This document shows, one piece after another, positions 27,617-36,042 of a DNA stretch of 64,000 nucleotides (position 1 is the first letter of the stretch; each line of letters starts with the position of its first letter). The notes under the pieces were generated by a model that was not told where the DNA came from, ran no database searches, and worked only from the letters and a program-made list of their open reading frames with translations. Both the position numbers and the translations under genes were made by a program. The stretch comes from JAHBTB01 sp964451255 (GTDB taxonomy: Bacteria; Armatimonadota; Fimbriimonadia; Fimbriimonadales; Fimbriimonadaceae): positions 1,178,001 through 1,242,000 of the forward strand of contig CAYVHL010000001.1 in the NCBI GenBank assembly GCA_964451255.1, in the 5' to 3' direction.

Positions 27617-28897
27617 TTAGCGGAAGACGACGAAGTCACCCGTGGTGGGGAACGGCCAGCCTGTCGGTACGGTCGTTATCGTGAATTTGCCGTCCGCCGG
27701 TACCCCGTTGACCATGGTGAAGGTGCCGAGGCTGCCAGTCGCGTTCGTTGTGGGCGCACCGATCTCCTTGATCGGGTGTAGCGACACCGTGCCTGTCGAG
27801 CCGCTCATCGTAGCCGTGCCGAACCAGAGGGCGGAAACACCGGCGCCGCTCTTGTTGAAGGCCACCACTTGGTGCTGGCCGTTCGCCTTGGTCGTCGGCA
27901 GAACCATCATCGTGAAGTCGGGCACGTCGCTCAAGACCTCGGTGTAAGAACGCCAGTAACCCTGCAGGGCGGCGATCAGCGTCGCGGTCGGCGGGGTTCC
28001 ACGGGGATCGGGCTCGTAAACGTTGTATGTGCCTGGAGCAGGTTGCCCAGCGATCGTGATCGGCGCCGTGAGCGTGCCTGCCTCAACAAAGTTGGGTGAG
28101 AAGAGGTCGAACGAGCCGACGGAATTGAATCCTTTGCCAAGCCCCATTTGGTCGCCAGAGAACATGGCTTTGTCAGCCGAGCCTCCCAACGACATGCTCG
28201 GGCGGTCGGCTGCCGCCATCGGCGTCATGTCGAACGTGACAAAGTCGCTGAGGAACCCGGGGACGGCGGTGATTCCACCCGGCAGGTTTTCATTGTTCCA
28301 TCCGTTCTGGTCGAACAGGATCTGCCCCGGCGGCCCCGGATCGAAGCTCAGGCTGGCATCGTTGATGTAAACCTGGACAGTCGTCTGCCGACCCGGAACG
28401 AGAGTGGCGTCGATCGGCATGGCGGGAAGAGCGACAGGCAAGCCGTTATAAAGTGAGAACACGTTGCCGAACTGGTCTTCAATGCCCCAGTCCCATGCCT
28501 CCATATAGAGTTGCGAGAAGTGTTTGGCGGCGACACCCGTGCCCAAGTCTTGGGTAAAGGACGCGTTGTTGACCGAATAGCCACCCAGGTTGCACTGGAT
28601 GCCGGCCAAAGACCCCTGAAACACCGTCGGTACGACGTCGATCAGGCCGTTGCCCCACCGGAAAACGTTCAGCGTGACGTGGTTGTCACCAGAGCTACGT
28701 CGTCCCTGCCCAGACAGGATCACGATGTTCGCCTGGGCGTTTCGGCTTGGCAGGTTTACGGTGGCCAGTTGGCGAGATCCGGTGGATCCCGTGCTACCAC
28801 CCGATGTCGACCCTGTCGACCCGATAATGCCCCCGTTGCCTCCGTTGCAACCCACGACGATGGCACCGGCCACGAATGCGATTAGCCACTTCTTCAA
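27617..28897 (-). CDS. Secreted lipoprotein at the head of the dop-ubact-prcB operon
   Basis: A 426-residue protein, not assigned to a family. Starting at the TTG at 28897 gives MKKWLIAFVAGAIVVGC, a lipoprotein signal peptide with Cys17, followed by a Gly/Ser/Thr linker (SGGSTGSTGS) and a beta-rich exported domain. A GGGAG Shine-Dalgarno sequence precedes this TTG, so I prefer it to the longer frame reaching 28945. The gene ends 5 nt before dop and probably shares its transcript, yet the product should sit in the envelope while the proteasome is cytoplasmic. Whether the link is functional is unknown. Confidence 0.75.
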   Translation of the reverse strand: MKKWLIAFVAGAIVVGCNGGNGGIIGSTGSTSGGSTGSTGSRQLATVNLPSRNAQANIVILSGQGRRSSGDNHVTLNVFRWGNGLIDVVPTVFQGSLAGIQCNLGGYSVNNASFTQDLGTGVAAKHFSQLYMEAWDWGIEDQFGNVFSLYNGLPVALPAMPIDATLVPGRQTTVQVYINDASLSFDPGPPGQILFDQNGWNNENLPGGITAVPGFLSDFVTFDMTPMAAADRPSMSLGGSADKAMFSGDQMGLGKGFNSVGSFDLFSPNFVEAGTLTAPITIAGQPAPGTYNVYEPDPRGTPPTATLIAALQGYWRSYTEVLSDVPDFTMMVLPTTKANGQHQVVAFNKSGAGVSALWFGTATMSGSTGTVSLHPIKEIGAPTTNATGSLGTFTMVNGVPADGKFTITTVPTGWPFPTTGDFVVFR

Positions 28898-29126
28898 AGC
28901 TAGCTCCCTTGTCCCCGGCCTCGCTGTGGCCTCCGCCACACACACGGGTCACCACCGAGGCACATCCATGCCAGGCAGAGTTCCCAAGCCGAAGCCAATG
29001 GTACCCAAAAGACGGAGCCGTTGCGACTAATCGTTCGCACCAATCGCGTCAGATCGAGAAATCGATCATGTTCGGGGCCTCCGGAAGTGTCCGATCCAGT
29101 CGGTGGAATGCGTCTCGACCCCGGGG

Positions 29127-29132
29127 TAACAT
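29127..29132 (+). promoter_or_regulatory. -10-like TAACAT before yceD
   Basis: TAACAT ends 10 nt before the ATG at 29143. The ~245-nt divergent region upstream (28898-29142) shows no other feature I can name. Confidence 0.35.
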
Positions 29133-29142
29133 CACCACCCCC

Positions 29143-29670
29143 ATGAAAAAGGAGGACCTGCTGGATCTGAACGAAGCGGTCCAGAACCCTGGGAAAAAGC
29201 TTTCGTTTACGTTCTCTACGCCGCTGAATCAGGAGGAGGACTTGGATTTGGTCGAGCCGGCTGAAGCTCGGCTTGACGCGGTCAGCACCGGCAACATGCT
29301 TCTCGTCGAGACGACGGTCCGTGCCAAGGCGGTCGTCGAATGCGCCCGGTGCGGAGCCCCTTTGGAGGTGCCGATCGACTTCTCCATGGACGACCAGTTC
29401 GAAGTCGAGGGCGTGCCTAGTTGCTACGCCTCGGACGGTTACGCCAAGATCGTCACTGACGAGCCTGAACCGCTCTTCAAGAACAACGCGCTGATAAGAG
29501 ACGCCTATGTCCGGCAAGGCCTCCTCCTCAACATTCCCGTCCAACCCCTCTGCTCTTTTGGATGGGATGGCCCTTGCCCTAACGCTGGAGCCGCCAGGCG
29601 AGAGGATGGGGCGCACGGCCATCCGGCGTTTGGCGATCTCGGGCATCTGATTTCTGGAGACAAGGGTTGA
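29143..29670 (+). CDS. yceD: YceD/DUF177 family protein
   Basis: 175 residues. The start MKKEDLLDLNEAVQNPG, the domain ALETTVRAKAVVECARCGAP-like centre (VECARCGAPLEVPID) and the late Cys region (PLCSFGWDGPCPNAG) match DUF177, the YceD family linked to 23S rRNA accumulation and usually encoded with rpmF and plsX. Here rpmF (ribosomal protein L32) is missing between yceD and plsX, and the two genes overlap by TTGA. The C-terminal Cys motif is less regular than in typical members. Confidence 0.85.
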   Translation: MKKEDLLDLNEAVQNPGKKLSFTFSTPLNQEEDLDLVEPAEARLDAVSTGNMLLVETTVRAKAVVECARCGAPLEVPIDFSMDDQFEVEGVPSCYASDGYAKIVTDEPEPLFKNNALIRDAYVRQGLLLNIPVQPLCSFGWDGPCPNAGAARREDGAHGHPAFGDLGHLISGDKG

Positions 29671-30665
29671 CGCGGGTCGCGCTCGACGCTATGGGTGGCG
29701 ACCACGCGCCCGAACAGATCGTCGTCGGCGCCGTGCAAGCCGCCAGGGAGCTGGACGGGGAAGTGATCTTGGTCGGTGACCCTGACAAGATCCATCGGTT
29801 CCTAGGGCCTGACAAACCGACCAACATTCGGATCCACGCGGCGAGCGAAGTCGTCGAGATGGATGAGAAACCAGCGGAGGCCATCAGGCGCAAGAAGGAC
29901 TCGTCTATGGTCGTCGCGGCCGGAATGGTCAAGTCTGGCGAGGCGGACGCTTTTGTATCGGCAGGTAACACGGGCGCAGCCACCGCCTCCGCCCTTCTTG
30001 GATGGGGCCGGATCAAGGGTGTCGAGAGGCCAGCCATCGCCACCCAGTTTCCCAACCGGTTTGGTCGCTTCCTCTTGCTCGACTCAGGAGCTTCGCCGGA
30101 CGCGGAGCCACGCCAGATGCTGGAGTTCGCGCTGATGGGTCGCGCCTTCGCCGAGCGGGTGATGGGAAAGGCCGACCCCAAGGCCCATCTCCTGAACATC
30201 GGCGAGGAACCGGGAAAGGGCAACGCGTTTGCCAAGCACGCGCATGAACTGATGGCGCGGCACGATTGGTTCGGTGGCAACATCGAAAGCAAGGAGATGT
30301 TCAAGAAGCCGGTCGACGTCGTCGTGTGCGACGCTTTTGTCGGCAACCTCGTGCTCAAAGCCTGCGAAGGCGTGGCCGAGTTCATCATGGGCGAGATCAA
30401 GCGGGCGGTGCCCAAGGGTCTTGCGCGTATCCTGTGGTTGCCAGCCCAAAGCGGCATGGCGCCGCTCCGTCAACAGATTGATTACCGCGAGTACGGCGGG
30501 TCGCCCCTCCTCGGTGTGAACGGTGTGTGTATCATCGCCCACGGGAGCAGCGACGCCAAGGCGGTCAAGAACGCCGTCCTGAACGGAGCGCGCGCCCATC
30601 GGCAAGGGCTCGTGCAGGCCATACGTGAGAGTGTGGACGCCGAGGTCCGACAGGGCATTTTATGA
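29667..30665 (+). CDS. plsX: Phosphate acyltransferase PlsX
   Basis: PlsX converts acyl-ACP to acyl-phosphate, the first step of membrane phospholipid synthesis. The 332-residue protein starts TRVALDAMGGDHAPEQIV and has AFVSAGNTGA and VVCDAFVGNLVLKACEG, which define the family. The start codon is TTG, overlapping the yceD stop. The fabH ATG overlaps its stop by 4 nt. The yceD-plsX-fabH order is the classic fatty acid/phospholipid arrangement. Confidence 0.97.
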   Translation: MTRVALDAMGGDHAPEQIVVGAVQAARELDGEVILVGDPDKIHRFLGPDKPTNIRIHAASEVVEMDEKPAEAIRRKKDSSMVVAAGMVKSGEADAFVSAGNTGAATASALLGWGRIKGVERPAIATQFPNRFGRFLLLDSGASPDAEPRQMLEFALMGRAFAERVMGKADPKAHLLNIGEEPGKGNAFAKHAHELMARHDWFGGNIESKEMFKKPVDVVVCDAFVGNLVLKACEGVAEFIMGEIKRAVPKGLARILWLPAQSGMAPLRQQIDYREYGGSPLLGVNGVCIIAHGSSDAKAVKNAVLNGARAHRQGLVQAIRESVDAEVRQGIL

Positions 30666-31648
30666 GCATCACGTCCGTCGTCCAAGGGATCGGCCATGCG
30701 GTGCCGGAGAAGAGACTAACCAACCACGACCTGGAAAGGCTCGTGGACACCAGCGACGAATGGATCGCCCAGCGCACAGGAATTCGGGAAAGAAGGGTCT
30801 GCAGTGACGAAGAGGCCGCCAGCGACCTGGCCGTCGCGGCCGCCCGCGAAGCCCTGGCTTCAGCAGGTATGGCGTCTGACGAACTGGACATGGTCATGTG
30901 CGCGACCGTCACCGGCGATTTCCGGTTCCCCGCAACATCCAATATCGTCCAGCATGCGGTCGGCGCCACACGCGCCGGCGCATTCGACGTCCAGGCCGCT
31001 TGTGCCGGGTCGATCTACGCGTTGAGCATCGCGGACGCCATGATCAAGGCGGGGCAGATCAAGAACGCCCTCGTCATCGGGGTCGACACCCTTACCAAAC
31101 TCGTGGACTGGACGGACCGGTCGACTTGTGTGCTCTTCGGCGACGGCGCAGGGGCCCTGGTCGTCAAAGGCGAGGAGGGGACAGACCGCGGGATCGTCAA
31201 GACCGTCCTCCTGAGCGACGGAAGCGGCGCGCCGCACATCTGCATCGAGCAAGGCGGCTCGCGGTACCCTCATGGCAAGGACTTCAGCCAGGCCCACGGG
31301 GACCGTATCTATATGAACGGCCCCGAGACTTACCGGTTTGCCGTAAAGGCGATCGGCGACGCCTGTTGCCGGGTCTTAGACGAAGCCGGTCTCCACAGCG
31401 ACGAGGTCGACCTCTTCGTCCCCCACCAGGCCAACCTGCGCATCATCGAGTCCGCCGCCGAACGCCTCGAACTACCGCCGGACAAGGTCTACGTGAATAT
31501 CCACAAGTACGGTAACACCTCTGCCGCTTCCATCCCGCTCGGCCTCTATGAGGCGAACAAGGAGGGGAGGCTGAAGAAGGGCGACCTCGTGTTGACAGTG
31601 GGCTTTGGCGCGGGCCTCGTGTGGGGAGCGAACCTCATCCGCTGGTAG
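30662..31648 (+). CDS. fabH: 3-oxoacyl-ACP synthase III
   Basis: FabH condenses acetyl-CoA with malonyl-ACP to start fatty acid synthesis. In the 328-residue protein the catalytic triad is Cys114 (VQAACAGSIYA), His255 (VPHQANLRI) and Asn285 (HKYGNTSAAS). The N-terminus contains the TSDEWIAQRTGIRERR motif that is typical of KAS III. It shares an ATGA overlap with plsX and converges with the DUF1552 gene across 10 nt. Confidence 0.97.
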   Translation: MSITSVVQGIGHAVPEKRLTNHDLERLVDTSDEWIAQRTGIRERRVCSDEEAASDLAVAAAREALASAGMASDELDMVMCATVTGDFRFPATSNIVQHAVGATRAGAFDVQAACAGSIYALSIADAMIKAGQIKNALVIGVDTLTKLVDWTDRSTCVLFGDGAGALVVKGEEGTDRGIVKTVLLSDGSGAPHICIEQGGSRYPHGKDFSQAHGDRIYMNGPETYRFAVKAIGDACCRVLDEAGLHSDEVDLFVPHQANLRIIESAAERLELPPDKVYVNIHKYGNTSAASIPLGLYEANKEGRLKKGDLVLTVGFGAGLVWGANLIRW

Positions 31649-31658
31649 TCGTCCGGGA

Positions 31659-32978
31659 TCAACCCAGCCCGGTCAAAGCCCCGTCGCCGCAGTAGTCGCG
31701 GTTGCCAAAGGACTTCACGTCGTGTCCGAACCCCTGGGCCAAGGCCATGAGCAAGCGGTTGTGGGGGACCCTGTCGTACTGTAGAGACCGACCGGTATTG
31801 AACCCTAGTCCCCCGCCGACCATGACGAACGGGATGTTGTCCAGTGTGTGGGAATTGCCCTGCCCAAGCTCGTTCGTCCACAGGACGGTCGTGTGGTCGA
31901 GCATCGATCCGTCGCCACCCGGCTCGGGCGTCTCCGACAGCCGTTTGGCCAAGTAGGCTAGTTGCTCGCAGTACCACTTGTTGATCTTGGTGAGTTTTTC
32001 TTGCGAGTCGGCGTCACTGTCGGGTTTGTGGGAGAGATCGTGCTGGCCTTCCTTGATGTCGAGCCAGGTGAAGCGGGCCTGTCCGACGGAGTTCGTGTAT
32101 TGCAACGTCGCTACCCGGGTGGCGTCTTCTTGGAACGCGCTGACCATTAGGTCGATCTGAAGCTTGCTGAGCGTCGGGATGTTGTCGTTGTGACGTCGGA
32201 CGCCCGGCTCGATCGGCGGCACCGCGTGGCCCACCGATGCCTTGCGGGCGGACTGGATGTCTTGTTCAAGATCACGGACGGCGGTCAGATGCTGGTCGAG
32301 CAAGTGCTCGTCCTCCTTGGCGATGACACCCCTGACCTTGTTGATGTCCTCCCTCAAGTCGTCTAGGACGCTACTGAGAACTTCGCGGCCCTTCATCTGG
32401 CCGTGGATCTTGTTGAACATCAAATAGGGGTCGTCGACCGGGGCGACGGGCCGGTTCGGCCCCGCATAGACCATACGTGTCCAAGTGTCCGCATGGTCGG
32501 GGACCATGACTCCGAACTCCAACGAACCGAATCGCGTCCGGGTCTCCGGTGACTTCTGTAAGAAGTCCTTGATCTCTTGGTCGATCGATATGCCGCTCGA
32601 CCATCCGGCTGGCGTGTCGGAGCCGCCTTGCACGTTGCCAGGGAAGAGTTCGATGCCCGTCAACAAGCAGCCGATGCCCCGCATATGGCCGTCTCCGTCT
32701 CCCCGGATGCGGTCGCAGACGCCTTTCAAGACCAGCGTCTTGTCCTTGAACGGGGCAAGGGGCGTCAAGCTCTCTTTGAGGTTGAACGCGGATCCCGCTT
32801 GATCGGGCCAAAAAGTGTCAGGCACGATTCCGTCGGGGCTGAATATGATCACCAGTCGCTGCTTCCGCTTGGCAGTACCAAACGTCGCCCCTAGGCTAGG
32901 CAATCCCAGCAGGTATGGCGTCGCCACCGCTCCGATCCCCAGGTTTTTCAAGACCTGTCTGCGTGTGGTTTCTCTCAT
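31659..32978 (-). CDS. DUF1552 secreted protein
   Basis: 439 residues. The N-terminus TTRRQVLKNLGIGAVATPYL has a twin-arginine-like signal. The body, including RLVIIFSPDGIVPDTFWP, the ECH-free DGDGHMRGIGCLLTG segment and a late TTVLWTNELGQGNSHTLDN, matches DUF1552, a family abundant in planctomycetes and related bacteria and nearly always paired with DUF1592-type proteins. That pairing holds here: the upstream gene overlaps by ATGA. The biochemical role is unknown; periplasmic polymer processing is often suggested from context only. Confidence 0.88.
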   Translation of the reverse strand: MRETTRRQVLKNLGIGAVATPYLLGLPSLGATFGTAKRKQRLVIIFSPDGIVPDTFWPDQAGSAFNLKESLTPLAPFKDKTLVLKGVCDRIRGDGDGHMRGIGCLLTGIELFPGNVQGGSDTPAGWSSGISIDQEIKDFLQKSPETRTRFGSLEFGVMVPDHADTWTRMVYAGPNRPVAPVDDPYLMFNKIHGQMKGREVLSSVLDDLREDINKVRGVIAKEDEHLLDQHLTAVRDLEQDIQSARKASVGHAVPPIEPGVRRHNDNIPTLSKLQIDLMVSAFQEDATRVATLQYTNSVGQARFTWLDIKEGQHDLSHKPDSDADSQEKLTKINKWYCEQLAYLAKRLSETPEPGGDGSMLDHTTVLWTNELGQGNSHTLDNIPFVMVGGGLGFNTGRSLQYDRVPHNRLLMALAQGFGHDVKSFGNRDYCGDGALTGLG

Positions 32979-35260
32979 GTCCGCCTCGAGGCCGTCGTCG
33001 CGATCTGCACCAACAGTTCCCTCATATTGTAGTCGGCATTCTTGAACTTGGTGACCAAGTCGGACAACGCCGTCTGCCCATAAGCGCGGACCGGCTCCTT
33101 GGTGATGTACTGGAACAGTTTTTCCACGAACGCGGCCTGGGCCTCGTCGCTGGTCGCCAGATAGGCGGCAAGATCGCCGGCGTTCTTGAACATGACCGTC
33201 GTACCGGCCTTTGTCTTGTAGTGTCCGGATGTGTCGACCGGCTTGCCGTTGTCGGACTTCCGCACCCTGCCGATCGCGTCGTACTCTTCAAAGGTGAAGC
33301 CGATCGGGTTGATGAGCGCATGGCAAGAGCTGCACGGGGTGTTCTTGGTCTGTAGCGCAACCCGCTCGCGGGTGGTCAGGTTCGGGTGCAGGCTCGCCGC
33401 GGCCGGGGCGGTAGCGACGGGCGGCGGCGCGAGGACGCGGCCCAGCATGTTCCTTACGACCAAGACCCCTCGGTGGATGGGCGAGCTTCCGTCCAGATAG
33501 GCATACCGCGCCATCACGTAGGGCTGGGTCAACAGGCCGGATCGGCCCGGGGCCCGCAAAGCTTGAAACGGCGCTCCAGCAGGCAAGCCGCCTCCATAGA
33601 CTTTGGCCAGACGCCCGTTCCAGTACACCTTGTCGCTGAGCATCATCTCGCGGTAGTCAGCCTTGGGCCCCCACGCGACCTCCCTAAGGAACAGATCCAG
33701 GGAAGTCCGCAGGTCGCCGACCGTGGACTCGTCGAAGCCGGGGAACTTCTTGCTATCTTTGACGACGTCGGGGATCTCGTCAAGCCTTAGCCAGTGCATC
33801 AGGAAGTCTCGAAACTTGCTCAACGCGCGGGGGTCGTCGGCCATCCGACGGGCCTGCTTCTCGACAGCCCCCCTGTCTTTGAGCTCCCCTGCCGCCGCCG
33901 CGCGAAGCAGCTCCGGGTCGGGCAGGCTGTCCCACAGGGCGAACGAGAGGTCGGCGGCGTTCTTGTACGGATCGTCCGAGGAACCGATCTCGCGGTATAG
34001 GAACCGGGGAGACATCAGCGCCAAGACGACGGCACGCTTGATCGAAGCCGACAGATCCGGTGAGTTCGCGAACTGCTTGTCTATGTAGCGCCTTTCCGTC
34101 TCCGCATCAAGGGGTTGCCGGAAGGCTCGCACGACGAACTGCTTGGCCAAGGCCTTCGCTTCTTGGGGGTCTTTCAGTTGATCGTCTTTAGCCGACCGGA
34201 TGACTTGGTCGGCCACTTCGACGGCGGCACGGCCCAGCGCCTCGTCCCACTGCGGGCTGATCGAGCTGCCCCGCGCGTATCCGGTGCTGCTGTCGTCGGC
34301 CGGAAACGCGGTCTGCACGACATAGGTCGGGTCGTTGCCAGACGTTGACAGATAGACCGACGGGATCACTTCGTCGGCCCCTTTGGGTGGCCTCCACAAC
34401 AAGCGGATGAACGCCGGGGTGGCCTCGGTCTTGTTCAGCTTCTCGTCTTGTACGCCCTGGATCCACTTCTTGAACTCGACATACACCGGATAGGCCCGGC
34501 CAGCCAGCATGCTGACCGTGGCCCTGAACTCTGTCTGGTTGCCTGAGCGGACCAAGGCGTCGACGGTGGGGACAGGACTGCCGTTGAAGTAGAGGGCGGC
34601 CGCTTGGTCGGTCTCCAAGATCAGGTCGAAGTCGCCGGTGTCTGGAGCTACAATGGCTCCGCTCCAGGTCACGAGGTAAGCCTTTGCGTCCACGTCGCCG
34701 GGTTCTGGCCCCGCCTTAGAAAAGTGGAAGTCCAGCTGGCGGTCGACACGCTCTATCTTGCGGTCCTTCTTCTTGGCTTCCTTCCCTGAGAAGTACTTCC
34801 CGTTAAGGCCGTTTTGTCCAGGGTTGACGGCGGCATGGTAGTCGCCGACAAGATCGGCGACGGCGTTCTTGAGTTGGCGGACGGTCAGTCGCTGCAACGC
34901 GATCCGGGCCGGCCGGTTCCTTTCTTGTGCGAGAGGCGAGTAGAACGCTTCGTACATGTACGCCGCCACGGCCCTGGCTTCAGCAACCGAGGCATGTCTT
35001 GGCCCTGGCGGCATGTTCTTAGCGATGAAGGCGCCCAGCTCCTCTTGGGTGAGCTTGCCGGCCAAGGGGCCGGAATAGCCCGGCCCGCCCGCGCCTGCCT
35101 CACCATGGCAAGGGGCGCATGTCTTTGCGAAGAGTCCCTTGCCCGTTAGGAACGCCTTGGACTGTGGCGGGTCTTGCCGGCCCGGCACGGCCAGAGCGAC
35201 GACGAGTGGCGCCACACTAAGAGCGGTGACTGTCAGCCGTCGCCAATCCGTCCTCACCAT
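32975..35260 (-). CDS. Exported cytochrome c protein with PA14-like and DUF1587/1592/1588/1585 domains
   Basis: 761 residues. A signal peptide is followed by a cytochrome c domain with heme motif CAPCH at residues 48-52 and a possible axial Met in KNMPPGP. A PA14-like beta domain lies around residues 150-290 (KGYFSG-like region NGKYFSGKEAKK, then DTGDFDLILETDQAAALYFNG). The multi-domain DUF1592-type region follows, with RFLYREIG, LFLREVAWG and the second heme-like NTPCSSCHALINPIGF. It is exported and probably an electron-transfer component acting with the DUF1552 protein encoded immediately downstream. Substrate unknown. Confidence 0.88.
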   Translation of the reverse strand: MVRTDWRRLTVTALSVAPLVVALAVPGRQDPPQSKAFLTGKGLFAKTCAPCHGEAGAGGPGYSGPLAGKLTQEELGAFIAKNMPPGPRHASVAEARAVAAYMYEAFYSPLAQERNRPARIALQRLTVRQLKNAVADLVGDYHAAVNPGQNGLNGKYFSGKEAKKKDRKIERVDRQLDFHFSKAGPEPGDVDAKAYLVTWSGAIVAPDTGDFDLILETDQAAALYFNGSPVPTVDALVRSGNQTEFRATVSMLAGRAYPVYVEFKKWIQGVQDEKLNKTEATPAFIRLLWRPPKGADEVIPSVYLSTSGNDPTYVVQTAFPADDSSTGYARGSSISPQWDEALGRAAVEVADQVIRSAKDDQLKDPQEAKALAKQFVVRAFRQPLDAETERRYIDKQFANSPDLSASIKRAVVLALMSPRFLYREIGSSDDPYKNAADLSFALWDSLPDPELLRAAAAGELKDRGAVEKQARRMADDPRALSKFRDFLMHWLRLDEIPDVVKDSKKFPGFDESTVGDLRTSLDLFLREVAWGPKADYREMMLSDKVYWNGRLAKVYGGGLPAGAPFQALRAPGRSGLLTQPYVMARYAYLDGSSPIHRGVLVVRNMLGRVLAPPPVATAPAAASLHPNLTTRERVALQTKNTPCSSCHALINPIGFTFEEYDAIGRVRKSDNGKPVDTSGHYKTKAGTTVMFKNAGDLAAYLATSDEAQAAFVEKLFQYITKEPVRAYGQTALSDLVTKFKNADYNMRELLVQIATTASRRT

Positions 35261-35816
35261 TCACCCCTTCGTCCTAGGGTACTCGCATTCAATGCCGTTT
35301 CGACCTGGCATTGATGCCGTCCCGGAACTGGCCCGAAAGACACTGACATTAGGACTTTGTCCCAAAATTGCGCACGTTGTGTATCCATGAGTGGCAAACG
35401 CCTGTCAAAGTAACGCTCCTTCCCCGAACAGGGAAAGAATCACAAAGGACGTGACGATGGACAGGCAAACCATGAAATCAAGGTGCGCGCTTTGACGCGA
35501 CCTGCCGCCACCGTCTGACGAGCCGATCCTCCACCCGAGGCCCCGCCCGTCAGACCGACGAGGCGAAGGGCGCGACCGGCTTCCGGCCGCAAAGCACCGC
35601 ACACCACACCCAATCGACCACATGGTGGCGCCCCGCGTGCCCCGTGTGACGACCAGCATTCCGTCCGGCGGACGCGCCCGGACGGTCGACTCGCTGAGGC
35701 CCGGGCGGGCCGCGAAGGACGGTTATCGTTCATACCGAAACCCACTGTGAAAGGTGGATGGCGAAAGCCTCTCCGTCCTCACTTTTGCCCGCCCGACAGG
35801 CCTTGGCCAGCAAGAA
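35261..35816. other. Intergenic region upstream of the Y RNA
   Basis: No coding gene is convincing here. Short frames on either strand are Arg/Pro/Ser-rich and lack family features. I see an imperfect direct repeat (ATGCCGT at 35292 and 35314, each followed by CTGGC), an inverted repeat CAATGCC/GGCATTG, and an 8-bp hairpin with GGCGAAAG (35760-35767) pairing with CTTTTGCC (35782-35789). The Y RNA transcript may begin inside this stretch. Confidence 0.4.
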
Positions 35817-35992
35817 GTCTTTCGTAGTCCAGACAACGAAGACAGTAGAAGATTTGGCCTTTCGGGCCGAGGTGAACGGGTTATCGCGCCGGGGGTTCGA
35901 ATCCCTCCTGGCAAGGACGGCTTCCCAGCTTGACTTGCCAGTAGCTCAGGGGTAGAGCACGAACGGCCGTCACGGCACTTGCCCGAAGGGCC
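35817..35992 (+). ncRNA. Y RNA with a tRNA-mimic module (YrlA-like)
   Basis: The core is 35856-35992. Its ends pair in a 12-bp stem (35856-35867 with 35981-35992, one G-U), the expected Ro-binding stem. Beyond an internal loop, a second helix pairs 35876-35886 with 35960-35970 with two bulges. It leads to a T-arm (35891-35907, loop TTCGAAT), an acceptor-like 3' strand CTGGCAA (35908-35914), a 20-nt loop, the matching 5' strand TTGCCAG (35935-35941, 7 perfect pairs), TA, and a D-arm (35944-35958, GCTC/GAGC with loop AGGGGTA). This is tRNA order circularly permuted, as in YrlA Y RNAs. A small hairpin (35817-35843) precedes it. It lies 50 nt before rsr. Confidence 0.85.
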
Positions 35993-36042
35993 CCACACAT
36001 GCGGGAAACTGCAAGACAAGCAACTGAAGGAGAAAACAGGAC

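Noticed and set aside
35405..35659. 84-codon minus frame upstream of the Y RNA with a hydrophobic tail
   Set aside because: Arg/Ser/Gly-rich body and no ribosome-binding site; could not be supported as a gene.
35758..35955. 65-codon plus-strand frame overlapping the Y RNA
   Set aside because: It runs through the T-arm and acceptor-like helix and has no ribosome site or family features; the RNA structure explains the conserved sequence.
35891..35958. Functional permuted tRNA gene
   Set aside because: T-arm, acceptor strands and D-arm are there, but the anticodon arm is replaced by a long helix that runs to the paired ends, so no anticodon loop exists. The rsr neighbour points to a Y RNA.
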